Source: a virus. Taken from it: a stretch of DNA of 55,674 bases. Both the position numbers and the translations under genes were made by a program. Under the pieces are notes generated by a model. That model was not told where the DNA came from. It saw nothing but the letters and a program-made list of their open reading frames with translations, and made no database searches. Positions 41,131-48,670 of the stretch are shown in pieces (the stretch's first letter is position 1; each line of letters starts with the position of its first letter). The stretch spans positions 1 to 55,674 of IMG/VR virus record IMGVR_UViG_3300032282_003382; one strand, given 5' to 3'.

Positions 41131-41595
41131 ATGCTATTAAAGTTATTGGACAAGCTGGGCCGTAAGCGTATTGTAATGGATAGAGTAAACAATGAACCTT
41201 ATCTGGAGCGGTATTATGTTTTTCTCAAGGACCGAGGAGTATTTCCATTTAATGTCTTTCTACACAAGTTTCTTAAGTCAGATCCCGATGACTTGCATGA
41301 TCATCCTTGGCCTTATGCCACGCTGATACTTAAAGGCGGTTACTGGGAATGGATGCCTAAATTCGATGATACCGGTAATAAAATATCTGAGTACAAAGTT
41401 TGGCGTGGACCTGGACATTTTAGGATTAGTAGTGCCAAAAGTTTTCACAGAGTAGAATTAGAGCCAGGTGTAACAGCCTGGAGTTTGTTTATGCCAGGCC
41501 CTAAGCAAAGAGAATGGGGATTTCTTAGCAAAGGTGTCTGGATTCAATGGGAAAAATATCTTGAACTTAGACGGCTTAATGCTCAAAAAATATAA
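41131..41595 (+). CDS. Cupin-fold protein
   Basis: 154 residues. DDLHDHPWPYATLILKGGYWEW fits cupin motif 1 (H-x-H-x-n-G-G-x-x-E) with metal ligands H, H and E, and SAKSFHRVEL supplies the His of motif 2. It is most like metal-dependent small cupins that oxidise or isomerise small molecules or bind sugars. Strong AAGGAG site. First gene of a run of overlapping genes ending at 45150, so it probably acts in the same pathway. Confidence 0.75.
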   Translation: MLLKLLDKLGRKRIVMDRVNNEPYLERYYVFLKDRGVFPFNVFLHKFLKSDPDDLHDHPWPYATLILKGGYWEWMPKFDDTGNKISEYKVWRGPGHFRISSAKSFHRVELEPGVTAWSLFMPGPKQREWGFLSKGVWIQWEKYLELRRLNAQKI

Positions 41596-41803
41596 ACATA
41601 TCTTTTTTGACATAGATAAACCTTTGACTCCTAATGATAAACACTATACACTAATCTACAACTATACATCGCCCAAAAGACATTGTAGAGTCTGGTATGA
41701 CGTTAGATACAAAGAAGAAGCTTTTGTATTTTGGTTTGCTAACATGAAAAACATTTACAACAATAATTTGAAAGACTATTATGACACAGAAACTAACTAT
41801 TGA
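41579..41803 (+). CDS. Small protein of unknown function
   Basis: ATG 41579 overlaps the end of the cupin gene by 17 bases. 74 residues, basic and aromatic (LKKYKHIFFDIDKPLTPND, HCRVWYDVRYKEEAFVFWF). The start FFDID resembles a HAD-like first strand, but the protein is far too short for that fold. Its end overlaps the PRTase gene by 23 bases. Possibly a remnant or a small regulator. Confidence 0.5.
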   Translation: MLKKYKHIFFDIDKPLTPNDKHYTLIYNYTSPKRHCRVWYDVRYKEEAFVFWFANMKNIYNNNLKDYYDTETNY

Positions 41804-42281
41804 TCACAAGCAGTTCCAGAGCATTGTAGCTGCAATTTGTAGAGACATTGTTCTGGACGATTGGCGTCCTGATTATATTGTGGGTATTACTCGTGGTGGG
41901 TTACTACCCGCAGTTCTTATAAGTCATTATTTGGATGTACCTATGCACACTCTTAAGGTAAGCCTGCGTGATACTTCTGATACTGAAAGTAATTGCTGGA
42001 TGGCCGAGGATGCGTTCAATGGTAAAAACATTCTGATTGTTGATGATATTAACGATAGTGGTGCTACCATTAATTGGATTATGTCAGACTGGCAAGCCAG
42101 TGCATATCCTAAAGATTTGAAATGGAATGATATCTGGGGTAACAATGTCAGAGTAGCTGTTATTGTAGACAACTTATCAAGCCAGTCTAACCTTAGTGCT
42201 CATTATGTAGGTATGGAAGTAAACAAGGCAGAGAATGATGTCTGGATTGATTTTCCATATGAAGACTGGTGGATGAAATGA
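41781..42281 (+). CDS. Purine-type phosphoribosyltransferase
   Basis: 166 residues. The PRPP loop is ILIVDDINDSGAT (family V-D-D-(I/V)-x-x-(S/T)-G-x-T), with YIVGITRGGLLPAVLIS as the first PRTase strand and phosphate loop. This is the size and layout of xanthine/hypoxanthine PRTases. It would join or split a base and PRPP. In this context a 7-deazaguanine or another modified base is an attractive substrate, since the pathway intermediates here are free bases. That link is inference. Confidence 0.8.
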   Translation: MTQKLTIDHKQFQSIVAAICRDIVLDDWRPDYIVGITRGGLLPAVLISHYLDVPMHTLKVSLRDTSDTESNCWMAEDAFNGKNILIVDDINDSGATINWIMSDWQASAYPKDLKWNDIWGNNVRVAVIVDNLSSQSNLSAHYVGMEVNKAENDVWIDFPYEDWWMK

Positions 42282-42652
42282 CAGCCCTGATTGATGCTCA
42301 ACTATCAGGATATGCACCCTGGACTGATGAAGTAGAAGAACTATCAGACTTTCATGTAGCTGTATACAAAGATAAATTTGCAGTATCTCCAGGCCATTTA
42401 TTGTTTGTGCCTAGACACAATACTCCAGAAGTTATACAAGATGCGTTCTATAGTGCCTATATGCATGGTTGCCGTTTAAAACTCAGCGAACAATGTGATG
42501 GGTTTAATATAGGCATGAACACTGGAGACGCCGCAGGACAAACAGTTATGTACCCCCATATACATCTAATTCCCAGATACCGAGGTGATGTAGAGAATCC
42601 CCGTGGTGGTGTTCGTAATGTTATACCAGGCAAAGGTGATTACAAAGCATAA
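42278..42652 (+). CDS. HIT-family nucleotide hydrolase-like protein
   Basis: ATG 42278 overlaps the PRTase stop (ATGA). 124 residues; GHLLFVPRHN and QTVMYPHIHLIPRYRGD are the HIT blocks. The triad reads Y-P-H-I-H instead of H-x-H-x-H: the first His is Tyr, while the middle (nucleophilic) His and the last His remain. HIT proteins cut nucleoside phosphates from amines, sugars or other nucleotides. It lies between a PRTase and a PP-loop enzyme, so it may remove AMP from an adenylated intermediate. Confidence 0.78.
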   Translation: MTALIDAQLSGYAPWTDEVEELSDFHVAVYKDKFAVSPGHLLFVPRHNTPEVIQDAFYSAYMHGCRLKLSEQCDGFNIGMNTGDAAGQTVMYPHIHLIPRYRGDVENPRGGVRNVIPGKGDYKA

Positions 42653-43473
42653 TGCCTGGTATAGACAATTGGTTAAACCTTAACCTAATTCCTGGAGACA
42701 CAAGCAATCTAACAAAACAGTTAGCATGCCAGTTCAATCTGGGCACAGTTAAAAAGTTATCTATAAACGATGCTGCTGATTATACGGCAGATATCATATA
42801 TCAAAAGTATAAGGATCTGTACTTAAGTTTTAGTGGTGGGCTAGATAGTATGTTTGTGGCCAATGTCTTATATAGAAATAAAATACCATTTAAACCTATT
42901 ATTTTTGATTGGTATTGGCAAGAACCTGAGTGCTGGCATGCCTATGACTGGTGTGAAAAGCATCAGATTGAACCCATAGTTTATACTATAACTAAAGATA
43001 CTGAACAGGAATTTTTAGAAAAAATACTTAAGTATGCTTTGCAAGTTAAAACTCCAGCTAAGATTGGTTATATACCCATAATCCTGGCAGAAACATTACC
43101 TATTACTGGCAGGCTCATTACAGGTTATGGTGATCCGTTTTATATTTCAGTTAGTTATTCTGAGCCCATGGGCGATGTTTTTGAAATATCAGAACACGAC
43201 TATTATATGGATTTAGTTTACGGGTCAGATCATCCAGGTGGATTTTTAAGTTATACTCCAGAAATGTTTTTTAGCCTGGTGCGAAATATTCCAAATCATC
43301 TTAATACACAACAAGCCAAGGCTGAAATTTATGGATTAGAGTTCAGGCCAAAGTTTAATAATATTAATGTATTACCCTGGGGTAAATATCAAACACTCAG
43401 AGACAAGATAAATAAACCGTTTGAACTTACCGTACAACGATACCATAAAACTTCATTACTTAAATTGTTATGA
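42652..43473 (+). CDS. PP-loop ATPase, paralogue A of pair
   Basis: 273 residues. The PP-loop SGGLDS is at 61-66, after LYLSF. The start MPGIDNW, the loop position and AYDWCEKHQIEPIVY match the protein at 44272 (MPGRNNW, 61-66, ALDWCKQRNINPVVI), so the two are paralogues. PP-loop enzymes use ATP to adenylate a substrate group and then add N or S. QueC, the missing step of the preQ0 pathway, is a PP-loop enzyme, but its Cys-rich zinc site is absent here. TAATG overlap with the HIT gene. Confidence 0.75.
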   Translation: MPGIDNWLNLNLIPGDTSNLTKQLACQFNLGTVKKLSINDAADYTADIIYQKYKDLYLSFSGGLDSMFVANVLYRNKIPFKPIIFDWYWQEPECWHAYDWCEKHQIEPIVYTITKDTEQEFLEKILKYALQVKTPAKIGYIPIILAETLPITGRLITGYGDPFYISVSYSEPMGDVFEISEHDYYMDLVYGSDHPGGFLSYTPEMFFSLVRNIPNHLNTQQAKAEIYGLEFRPKFNNINVLPWGKYQTLRDKINKPFELTVQRYHKTSLLKLL

Positions 43474-44282
43474 CACCAGTAATTTTTACGCATAAAGATA
43501 TATTTAAAAACAAAAACTATTTTAGCACATACAATTATATTCTGGATAGGAATTTTAAGTATTCAACAAATATTTGTCCACACCGTGGCTATGCTTTATC
43601 CAGACCCACCTACGCATTCAATGATTTAAGTTGTGGATTACATGGTTGGTCCTGGGACTTAAATGGAAAAGCCAGTCAACCCAATCAATCTAATTTAGTT
43701 CAGAAACAAGCCACCTTAGGGAAAAGTGGATTTATATTCAAGGACTTTGAAGAGCCAAATACTCCCTGGGTACATGAGCTAGGTGCTGAAGATTTAGAGT
43801 ATAGCCATAGTTTTTATAGAAAATGTCCTGGTGACTGGCGCTGGCAGATGGAGATGCATATTGATTTAGCTCATGTGCCTTACATACATCCTACATTGTC
43901 TAGCTACATAGACATAACTAAAATTAAAACAGAAGCTGGTGAAAATTATATTGCACAGTATCATGATCATGGCTGGTGGTTGTTTGTATATCCTGGTATA
44001 CATATAGAATATGAGCCAGGTAAAATTTACATTTCTGAAATGATACCCAATAAAACTGGATTGGGCTATGAGATGTTTGGGCATTATTTGTTTGATCCAT
44101 TACTTTCAGAATCAGAAAAAAATAATTTCTGCTTTGTGAATGAAACTACTCTGGATGAAGACATAGCAGCAGTAGCTAAAATGAAAATGGATTTTGTGAA
44201 ACCTAAGCCAACCACAGACCCATTGGAAGTATATAATCTACACTGGTATGATTTTTATAAAGAAAATTATCATGCCAGGTAG
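43470..44282 (+). CDS. Rieske non-haem iron oxygenase
   Basis: 270 residues. The Rieske site is CPHRG then CGLHGW: C36, H38, C55, H58 (C-x-H-x16-C-x2-H). The catalytic iron site is DLAHVPYIH: D132, H135, H140, the DxxHxxxxH pattern of ring-hydroxylating oxygenases. The third ligand may be an Asp in TTLDEDIAAV near 230. It is shorter than typical alpha subunits (about 400). It would hydroxylate or demethylate a small substrate using electrons from a host reductase. It lies between two PP-loop paralogues with overlaps on both sides, so they likely share a substrate. Confidence 0.85.
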   Translation: MTPVIFTHKDIFKNKNYFSTYNYILDRNFKYSTNICPHRGYALSRPTYAFNDLSCGLHGWSWDLNGKASQPNQSNLVQKQATLGKSGFIFKDFEEPNTPWVHELGAEDLEYSHSFYRKCPGDWRWQMEMHIDLAHVPYIHPTLSSYIDITKIKTEAGENYIAQYHDHGWWLFVYPGIHIEYEPGKIYISEMIPNKTGLGYEMFGHYLFDPLLSESEKNNFCFVNETTLDEDIAAVAKMKMDFVKPKPTTDPLEVYNLHWYDFYKENYHAR

Positions 44283-45150
44283 GAATAATTGGGTAAAACT
44301 TTCTTATGACGGTAAACCTCAAAGAAGTTTGTCTGAAAGTTTTATAATAACATACACAGAAAAAACTGATCGCATTATTAGTTTTAAACAGGCATGTACT
44401 GAATCAGCTCAGGAAATCTTTGACACTTATAAGAATGTCTATGTTAGTATGAGTGGAGGTTCTGATAGTGAATGTGTAGCAAACAGTTTTTATAATGCTG
44501 GATTGCCCTTTACCCCTGTAATATTAAAGATAGAAGATTATAACAGACATGACATTGTATATGCTCTGGACTGGTGTAAACAACGAAACATTAATCCTGT
44601 AGTTATCGAGCATGAAGTACAAAGCTGGGTATCTACTATAGCTGCATTACAAAAATTAGACCGTAACAGAATGTTATGGGGCATGGGCAATGTTTGGTTG
44701 GCTGATCATGTTAAACAATTAGGTGGTTATTTAGTAACTGGCTGCTGTGACCTACAACTCATACCTGATCCTGATTTAGAATTAGAATATTCTAAGCTAA
44801 ATGCCAAGTTTCAGGGTCAGTATGTACACTGGGAATGTGACTATGCTGTGGATCATCACGACCCAGGATATCATCCCAATGGATTCTTTATTTGGAAACC
44901 TGAAATGTTGCTGAGCTTCATAAATGAACGCAATCCAGCTTGGACTAATGCAGAAGCAAAATGGAATGTATATAAGGTTGGTCCCAGACCTAAATATGTG
45001 GGCATGGAAAATATTGACTTTGAAACAATTTATAGTACAATACGAAGTCCAGTTACAATTAAAAAGATAGTAGGCAAACACGATTGGATATTAGCTGGAA
45101 CTAATGAAACTTTATGGCAAGATATCTACGCTGGGAAAAAGCCAGCATAA
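44272..45150 (+). CDS. PP-loop ATPase, paralogue B of pair
   Basis: The start ATG 44272 is chosen over 44248 because it gives MPGRNNW, matching the paralogue's MPGIDNW, and overlaps the Rieske stop. 292 residues; SGGSDS at 61-66, exactly the position in paralogue A. After the common first 110 residues the two diverge: B has YLVTGCCDLQLIP and DYAVDHHDPGYHPNGFF, A has LITGYGDPF and YGSDHPGGFLSY. The shared core suggests the same chemistry on different or successive substrates. It is the last gene before queD. Confidence 0.78.
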   Translation: MPGRNNWVKLSYDGKPQRSLSESFIITYTEKTDRIISFKQACTESAQEIFDTYKNVYVSMSGGSDSECVANSFYNAGLPFTPVILKIEDYNRHDIVYALDWCKQRNINPVVIEHEVQSWVSTIAALQKLDRNRMLWGMGNVWLADHVKQLGGYLVTGCCDLQLIPDPDLELEYSKLNAKFQGQYVHWECDYAVDHHDPGYHPNGFFIWKPEMLLSFINERNPAWTNAEAKWNVYKVGPRPKYVGMENIDFETIYSTIRSPVTIKKIVGKHDWILAGTNETLWQDIYAGKKPA

Positions 45151-45153
45151 ATA
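45146..45153 (+). promoter_or_regulatory. Late-type motif, CATAAATA
   Basis: TAAATA core overlapping the PP-loop B stop, 78 bases before the queD ATG. The rest of the 81-base gap shows no other promoter. A late supply of QueD is possible. Confidence 0.45.
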
Positions 45154-45231
45154 TTAGTCAGAGGACTTGGCATTCACCCCTCTTAAAACATTCTGCATGC
45201 CATAAAACTTACTCAGAGAAAGAGGCAAGAG

Positions 45232-45711
45232 ATGGCAAAATACATTTCAACAAAAACTTATAAACAAATTGGCCCAGTGGCCTATCGTCAATGGCGTGCT
45301 GATAGTCATTGCAATCTAGTTCATGGATACGCACTTAGTTTCCACTTTGAATTTGAATGTGATACCCTGGACGCTCGTAATTGGTGCATGGACTTCGGTG
45401 GGCTTCGTCCACTAAAAGATAAACTAGAGGAATGGTTCGACCATACTCTATTGGTTGCACAGGATGATCCTCATCGTGATGCACTACTAAACTTAGGTAA
45501 ACTGGGCATAGCCAAGATCACCGAAGTGGAAAAAACTGGCTGCGAAGGCTTGGCTGACTTCCTGTACGAATATATCAACACCATATTCTTCCCCATGTAT
45601 GGAACAGAAGAAGCCAAGCGTGTGTGGTGTTGCAAAGTAGAAGTCAGAGAGACCGATGCTAACATGGCCATGCGTGTGGGTCATAGAGAAGACAACGAGT
45701 TTAGTGATTAA
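45232..45711 (+). CDS. queD: QueD, 6-carboxy-tetrahydropterin synthase
   Basis: 159 residues. The T-fold blocks are RQWRADSHCNLVHGYALSFH (zinc His26 and His31, catalytic Cys27), NWCMDFGGLRPLKDKLEEW, FDHTLL (D70, H71 of the catalytic dyad), GCEGLADFLYEYI and KVEVRETDANM. The usual H-G-H reads H-G-Y, so one zinc His of the classic family is replaced; I recall this Q-W-x-A-x-S-H-C...H-G-Y variant from marine QueD-like proteins. It converts dihydroneopterin triphosphate to 6-carboxytetrahydropterin, the substrate of QueE. TAATG overlap with the next gene. Confidence 0.88.
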   Translation: MAKYISTKTYKQIGPVAYRQWRADSHCNLVHGYALSFHFEFECDTLDARNWCMDFGGLRPLKDKLEEWFDHTLLVAQDDPHRDALLNLGKLGIAKITEVEKTGCEGLADFLYEYINTIFFPMYGTEEAKRVWCCKVEVRETDANMAMRVGHREDNEFSD

Positions 45712-46568
45712 TGAATGCGCTGGACATAAAATGGTTGCATGTTGAACCTAGTTCAAGATGTAATGCTTATTGTCCAGCGTGTCCCAGAAATAATGGATCT
45801 ACTCAAAAACAAGAATTTATCCAGACTGATTTAGATACAGAAAAATTTGAAGTTGTTGTAAAATCATTGTACAATTTAGAAACTATCCAGTTTTGTGGAA
45901 ATTTAGGTGAACCTGTAATAGCACATAATTTTTTAGACTTAATACACATAGCTAAAAAACATTGTACAAAAATACAAATCCACACAAACGGCAGTTTAAG
46001 AAATATTACTTGGTGGAAAGAATTAGCTGCGCTGTTACAAGATATAGAACATAATGTTTGGTTTGGTATTGATGGCATTAATGACATCCATGCAATTTAT
46101 AGACAAGGCACTGATTACACAAAGATAATAGACAATGCTAGTAGTTTTATTAATAATGGTGGACATGCTACCTGGCAGTTTATACCCTTTGATCATAATA
46201 AACATCAAATTTTAGAATGTATGAGATTAAGTCAGCAACTGGGATTTAAAAACTTTAAATTTGTAAAATCATATAGACAACAACAACAAGTGAATAACAT
46301 TCATTGGCGAACTAAAGAAAATGTTAGTATTAATACACCTAACGAAGTTATTCACTTATTAAGAAAAGAACAAAATATAGAAGCTATGTCAGTCCAAGAA
46401 AAAGACTGTATGCATCTATCTTATCCCAGTGTGTACTTATCAGCACTGGGTAAACTGAGCACTTGTTGTTACTTTGGTAATATTCAATGGTATGATGATG
46501 TGTACCAACTATTGGAGAGTAAATTAGATTTAACTCACCATCGTTGTTTGGAATCATGTGGGGAATAG
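45711..46568 (+). CDS. Radical SAM protein with SPASM-like C-terminus
   Basis: 285 residues. CNAYCPAC gives C17, C21 and C24 (CX3CX2C). FCGNLGEPVIAHNF replaces the GGE region with a G-N-x-G-E-P form typical of SPASM/twitch enzymes, and the C-terminus has KDCMH, STCCYFG and HRCLESCGE for auxiliary clusters. Many such proteins modify peptides or cofactors. It lies between queD and the deazaguanine transporter, so a role in tailoring the base is possible. Substrate unknown. Confidence 0.82.
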   Translation: MNALDIKWLHVEPSSRCNAYCPACPRNNGSTQKQEFIQTDLDTEKFEVVVKSLYNLETIQFCGNLGEPVIAHNFLDLIHIAKKHCTKIQIHTNGSLRNITWWKELAALLQDIEHNVWFGIDGINDIHAIYRQGTDYTKIIDNASSFINNGGHATWQFIPFDHNKHQILECMRLSQQLGFKNFKFVKSYRQQQQVNNIHWRTKENVSINTPNEVIHLLRKEQNIEAMSVQEKDCMHLSYPSVYLSALGKLSTCCYFGNIQWYDDVYQLLESKLDLTHHRCLESCGE

Positions 46569-46594
46569 TCCACATTAACTTTAAGGAGAAATAA

Positions 46595-47206
46595 ATGTTA
46601 GATAAGTTATTACCTGGTATTGATAAAGCTCTAGCTACTAAGCTAGTGATTTTTCATACCTTCATTATTGCACTAAGTAATTACCTGGTAAGCATGAAGT
46701 TTGAGTTATTGGGATTCCCACTAACTTACGCTGCATTCACCTTCCCACTAGTCGTCGTTGCAACTGACTTGACTGTTAGGATGGTAGGTAAGAGCCTGGG
46801 CAGAGCAGTAGTAGGACTTAGTTTTATCCCAGCAATTTGTGCCAGTATCTGGGTAGTTATAGCGTCTGGTGCTCCAGAAAGCGTTGCACTTAGAATTGGT
46901 GTTGCTAGTGGTGTAGCATACCTAATCAGTACATTGCTTGATGTTTATGTGTTCCAGTGGTTCAGAGAGAAGTATAGCTCTTGGTGGATTGCACCAACCC
47001 TGAGTAGTGTAGTTACTAGCATTATTGATACCTACGCATTCTTTGGTACGGCGTTCCATAATAGTGCCAACGAGTTTATGGCAGCAAACTGGCAAGTAGT
47101 AGCTACTAACCAGATCATTACTAAGATTGTTGTTAGCTTACTTGTTATTCTGCCAGCTTATGGTGTATTGCTCAATTATTTGCAAAAGAAGATTGAAGCT
47201 GAATAA
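46595..47206 (+). CDS. yhhQ: YhhQ-type queuosine precursor transporter
   Basis: 203 residues with about six membrane helices (VIFHTFIIALSNYLVSM, YAAFTFPLVVVATDLTVRM, FIPAICASIWVVIASG, ASGVAYLISTLLDVYVFQW, SVVTSIIDTYAFFGTAF, IVVSLLVILPAYGVLL). The segment F-P-L-V-V-V-A-T-D-L and the D-V-Y-x-F and S-x-x-x-D-T-x-x-F-x-x-A-F blocks are those of the QPT/YhhQ family (DUF165), which imports preQ0 or preQ1. It is placed in the host inner membrane. AAGGAG site. With QueD/E next to it, the phage can both make and import 7-deazaguanine bases. Confidence 0.9.
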   Translation: MLDKLLPGIDKALATKLVIFHTFIIALSNYLVSMKFELLGFPLTYAAFTFPLVVVATDLTVRMVGKSLGRAVVGLSFIPAICASIWVVIASGAPESVALRIGVASGVAYLISTLLDVYVFQWFREKYSSWWIAPTLSSVVTSIIDTYAFFGTAFHNSANEFMAANWQVVATNQIITKIVVSLLVILPAYGVLLNYLQKKIEAE

Positions 47207-47411
47207 CAATCAGTTGTTGTCTTGGGTGGCCAATGCTGTTATAGTATTGGCCACTGTCACCACAGCATTTGACATCATACCCGCAAATAAAGTATTATTC
47301 CTTGTGGGCTGTATACTTTGGACTATAGTTGGAATAAAATGGCGTCAACCAAGTCTGTGGTCACTTAATATATTTTGCGGATTGTTATACATTATAGGAT
47401 TGTTGAAATGA
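47193..47411 (+). CDS. Small membrane protein of unknown function
   Basis: About 72 residues from TTG 47193 (AAGAAG ahead; other starts upstream are possible). Two or three membrane helices: LLSWVANAVIVLATVTTAF, VLFLVGCILWTIVGI and LWSLNIFCGLLYIIGLL. It overlaps the YhhQ gene by 14 bases, so it may assist the transporter, but the family is not recognised. Confidence 0.55.
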   Translation: MKLNNNQLLSWVANAVIVLATVTTAFDIIPANKVLFLVGCILWTIVGIKWRQPSLWSLNIFCGLLYIIGLLK

Positions 47412-47746
47412 AAGCACAAAAACCAGCCGAGGGAATCCTCAAACAACATGATTGGGGCAAATCTAAGGTCTATCAGGTCATCTGCGATTGTGGCCAATCT
47501 GACCACACCCACACAGTATGGGTAGAAGCAGATGATTGTAATGTATCTGTACAAATTTATGTAGATGTTAAAAGCCCATCTTGGAGCATGAATCGTTTTA
47601 AACAAATCTGGACATTGTTAACTACAGGTTATCTACGGCACGAAACTGCGTTATCCATGTCTAATCAACAAGCTCTGAATTATGCAGAAGCATTAAAGTC
47701 TGCCATCAAAGATGTTGAAAACTTTAGAAAGAAAACCAATGTCTAA
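47408..47746 (+). CDS. Phage protein of unknown function
   Basis: ATG 47408 overlaps the preceding stop (ATGA). 112 residues. YQVICDCGQSDHTHTVWVEADD has C-x-C and H-x-H, which may hold zinc; the middle is beta-rich (VSVQIYVDVKSP) and the end is helical. I recall a similar D-W-x-x-x-x-Y-x-V-x-C-x-C-G pattern in marine T4-like phages. Its last eight bases overlap queE. Confidence 0.6.
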   Translation: MKAQKPAEGILKQHDWGKSKVYQVICDCGQSDHTHTVWVEADDCNVSVQIYVDVKSPSWSMNRFKQIWTLLTTGYLRHETALSMSNQQALNYAEALKSAIKDVENFRKKTNV

Positions 47747-48587
47747 AATCAAAGTAGCAGAACTATTTTATAGCATACAAGGAGAAGGTAGGTACATGGG
47801 TGTGCCTAGTGTGTTCTTGCGTGTATTTGGATGTAACTTTAAATGTGCCGGTTTTGGCATGCCCCGAGGAGAATTCAGCAATGAAGCTATCAATATTGAC
47901 CCTGCTAACTATACCGACTACAAATCCCTTCCTCTTGTTAGCACAGGTTGTGATAGTTACGCTAGTTGGGATCCTCGCTTTAAGCATCTATCTCCCGTTT
48001 TGGATACTGATGCGATTGCCCTTGCTATTGTGGATACGCTACCGCACAAGGAATGGCGCGACGAACATCTGGTGATCACAGGAGGTGAACCTTTATTAGG
48101 ATGGCAACGAGCATATCCAGACTTGCTGCGGCATCCTAAAATGGCAGATCTTAAAGAGATCACTTTCGAAACTAACGGTACTCAACCACTAACTGATGAG
48201 CTGGCTGATTACTTGCTAGAATGGTTGATGCCACATCCAGATTATACCAGAGAAATCACATTCAGTGTTAGTGCAAAACTACCATGCTCAGGTGAGAAGT
48301 GGTCAGATGCCATTAAGCCCGAGGTAGTAGCAGGTTATCAGCAGCTAGGTTATGTGTATCTCAAGTTTGTGGTGGCCACAGATCGTGATGTGCAAGATGC
48401 TATCATGGCCGCGCATGAGTTCAAGGAGGCAGGTGTGGATGTGCCTGTGTATCTAATGCCCGTAGGTGGTGTGGAAAGTGTTTATAGTCTGAACAATCGC
48501 ACAGTGGCACACAAGGCCATGGAACTGGGTTATCGTTACAGCGATAGACTTCAGGTCCCTTTGTTTAAAAATGCCTGGGGTACTTGA
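47739..48587 (+). CDS. queE: QueE, 7-carboxy-7-deazaguanine synthase (unusual Cys spacing)
   Basis: ATG 47739 is inside the previous gene's end. 282 residues: LFYSIQGEGRYMGVPSVFLR is the QueE start, VITGGEPLLG the SAM site, ITFETNGTQPL and FSVSAKLPCSGEK follow, and YLKFVVAT and MPVGG close the barrel. The Fe-S motif is C32-x3-C36, but the third Cys is C71 (STGCDSYASW), 34 residues on instead of 2, an insertion of about 32 residues. It converts 6-carboxytetrahydropterin to 7-carboxy-7-deazaguanine. GC-richer than neighbours. Last gene of the modification region. Confidence 0.92.
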   Translation: MSKIKVAELFYSIQGEGRYMGVPSVFLRVFGCNFKCAGFGMPRGEFSNEAINIDPANYTDYKSLPLVSTGCDSYASWDPRFKHLSPVLDTDAIALAIVDTLPHKEWRDEHLVITGGEPLLGWQRAYPDLLRHPKMADLKEITFETNGTQPLTDELADYLLEWLMPHPDYTREITFSVSAKLPCSGEKWSDAIKPEVVAGYQQLGYVYLKFVVATDRDVQDAIMAAHEFKEAGVDVPVYLMPVGGVESVYSLNNRTVAHKAMELGYRYSDRLQVPLFKNAWGT

Positions 48588-48670
48588 TGTGGCCCAGGTG
48601 ACTCTGTTGTGGAACAACTCTAGCATGATGCTGATGAACACCTGATATGGTTACTTAAAGGAAAGTCACT

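Noticed and set aside
42652-45150. Calling one of the PP-loop proteins QueC
   Set aside because: They share the SGGxDS loop, but the Cys-rich zinc site at the QueC C-terminus is absent and lengths are larger, so only a PP-loop call is supported.
48606-48618. Terminator after queE
   Set aside because: Only a five-bp stem with a GGA loop and no T run follows.
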